Positions 63,003 to 64,000 of a stretch of DNA of 64,000 nt are shown here, one piece after another. The stretch spans positions 496,001 through 560,000 of the forward strand of contig NZ_KE150266.1 in the NCBI RefSeq assembly GCF_000411155.1, given 5' to 3'. A program made the position numbers and the translations under genes. Origin of the DNA: Gleimia europaea ACS-120-V-Col10b. Lineage in GTDB: Bacteria; Actinomycetota; Actinomycetes; Actinomycetales; Actinomycetaceae. The notes beneath the pieces are model-generated. The model was given only the letters and a program-made list of their open reading frames with translations, had not been told where the DNA came from and did not search any database. Each line of letters opens with the position of its first letter. Position 1 is the first letter of the stretch.

Positions 63003-64000
63003 CAGGCCTCACCCTCAATCCGAAATACCGACGCCACCTCAACCACCACAGGCAGATCGCGCAACTTCGCGAGGACACCGTCCATGCTCTTACCGGACGT
63101 GGCGCTGGTAGACAAAGTTACACGCGTGGCCTCCCCCGGCTTCGCCATCTCTTGTGAAACGGTGATCAGCGAAATGCCGCTTTGCCCAAATACGCCTGCA
63201 ACTTCAGCAAGCACGCCCGGCTTATCTGCCACAAGGAGGGAAACCTGGAAGCGCGAAGATGCAATACCAGGGCTCAAAATCGGCAGCTTTGCGTACCGCG
63301 ACTCGCGCGGCGCGTGACCACCCAAAACGCGATGCGAAGCGCCCGCCACCAAGTCAGACAGCACTGCCGACGCCGTGGGGGTGCCGCCAGCTCCCTGGCC
63401 GTAAAACATTAGGCGGCCAGCCGACTCGTTGTCCAATAGAATCGCATTAAAAGCACCAGCAACCGTAGCCAGCGGGTGCGAAACCGGGATCAAAGCAGGA
63501 TAAACCGCTGCGGTGATTCCCTCTTTCCCCTCCGCATTAGAACGCTCCGCCACCGCGATGAGTTTAATAACCATGTCTGACTTCGCAGCCTGGGCGATGT
63601 CCTCCGCCGTGATGCTACTAATGCCCTGCGCCGTTACGTCTGCCATCGAAACGCGGGTGTGGAACGCGAGCGAAGCCATAATCGCGCACTTCGCGGCCGC
63701 ATCTAGTCCCTCAACGTCTGCCGTAGGGTCGGCCTCGGCAAAGCCGAGCTCCTGCGCCTTCTTCAGCGCATCCTCATACGTCGCGCCCGTTGTGGTCATC
63801 TGATCGAGAATGAAGTTAGTAGTGCCATTCACAATGCCAACCAGTCGATTCACCCGGTCACCCGCGATCGACTCGCGCAAACCGTACACAATCGGAATTG
63901 CGCCGGCCACGGCGGCCTCGTAATAAAGATCCGTATCGTTTTGTTCCGCCAGCTCATAAAGCTGTGCGCCGTGCTGGGCCAGCAAAGCCTTATTGCCAGT
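63002..64000 (-). CDS. hom: Homoserine dehydrogenase, N-terminus cut by window edge
   Basis: About 333 codons of the C-terminal three-quarters are in the window; the NAD(P)-binding N-terminus lies to the right. Seen are YYEAAVAGAIPIVYGLRESIAGDRVNRLVGIVNGTTNFILDQM (catalytic region, given as pattern only: AVAGAIP, NGTTNFIL), EADPTADVEGLDAAAKCAIMASLAF (active Lys/Asp region), and a C-terminal ACT domain (LLVADKPGVLAEVAGVFGQSGISL), so threonine feedback is expected. Coupled to thrB. Confidence 0.96.
   Translation of the reverse strand, partial: TGNKALLAQHGAQLYELAEQNDTDLYYEAAVAGAIPIVYGLRESIAGDRVNRLVGIVNGTTNFILDQMTTTGATYEDALKKAQELGFAEADPTADVEGLDAAAKCAIMASLAFHTRVSMADVTAQGISSITAEDIAQAAKSDMVIKLIAVAERSNAEGKEGITAAVYPALIPVSHPLATVAGAFNAILLDNESAGRLMFYGQGAGGTPTASAVLSDLVAGASHRVLGGHAPRESRYAKLPILSPGIASSRFQVSLLVADKPGVLAEVAGVFGQSGISLITVSQEMAKPGEATRVTLSTSATSGKSMDGVLAKLRDLPVVVEVASVFRIEGEA

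Overview
The window is chromosomal DNA from a moderately GC-rich Gram-positive actinobacterium, most like the Actinomycetaceae (Actinomyces, Arcanobacterium, Trueperella, Gleimia relatives). Pointers are the gene order hom-thrB-rho-rpmE-prfA-prmC-tsaC-wecA-atpI-atpBEFHAGDC-DUF2550-nucS, the GlgE alpha-glucan pathway, NucS mismatch endonuclease, LAKTG (LPXTG-type) surface proteins, and a DivIVA-like polar coiled-coil protein. Codon use and spacing look uniform and there is no phage, IS element, CRISPR array or secondary-metabolite cluster. It is mostly core genome.

Layout. 1-2.4 kb: malQ (cut by the left edge) and an orphan PTS IIB domain. 2.5-10.3 kb: acyl-CoA thioesterase, a large cell-wall-anchored 5'-nucleotidase-like protein, ABC-F factor EttA, a tail-less SSB paralogue beside a second LAKTG surface protein, and oligoribonuclease. 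10.4-16.1 kb: ilvA, tRNA-Arg, rpmF, a YigZ-family protein, cysK-cysE, a GNAT enzyme and an Nei-type glycosylase. 16.1-21.4 kb: GH13 enzyme, aldose epimerase, leuS. 21.5-26.7 kb: HIT protein, VKOR coupled to a DtxR/MntR-type regulator, an EamA transporter between two identical tRNA-Lys genes, an orphan antitoxin-like HTH protein, Bcp and a flavin reductase. 26.8-29.9 kb: tRNA-Leu and etfB-etfA-mnmA. 30.1-41.1 kb: glgX-trpS-glgE-treS-mak-glgB, all on + and closely spaced. 41.1-48 kb: an operon of an unknown membrane protein, a lipoprotein and a YbbN-like thioredoxin; a DivIVA-like protein; a small zinc-ribbon protein; nagA; nucS. 48-64 kb: the ATP synthase operon and its upstream translation, termination and cell-wall genes, then rho, thrB and hom (cut by the right edge).

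How it fits together. treS (trehalose to maltose), mak (maltose to maltose-1-phosphate), glgE (maltosyl transfer) and glgB (branching) form a complete trehalose-to-glycogen route; glgX, malQ and the GH13 enzyme supply the breakdown and recycling side. hom and thrB feed threonine, which ilvA can deaminate for isoleucine. cysE and cysK make cysteine from serine.

I found no convincing new multi-gene system. The best leads are the 5'-nucleotidase-like surface protein in which two expected metal-binding histidines appear as aspartates, the VKOR/MntR-type pair, the two identical tRNA-Lys genes with an orphan MbcA/ParS-like protein alongside, and an uncharacterised membrane protein-lipoprotein-thioredoxin operon. 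Promoter and terminator calls come from reading the sequence by eye.
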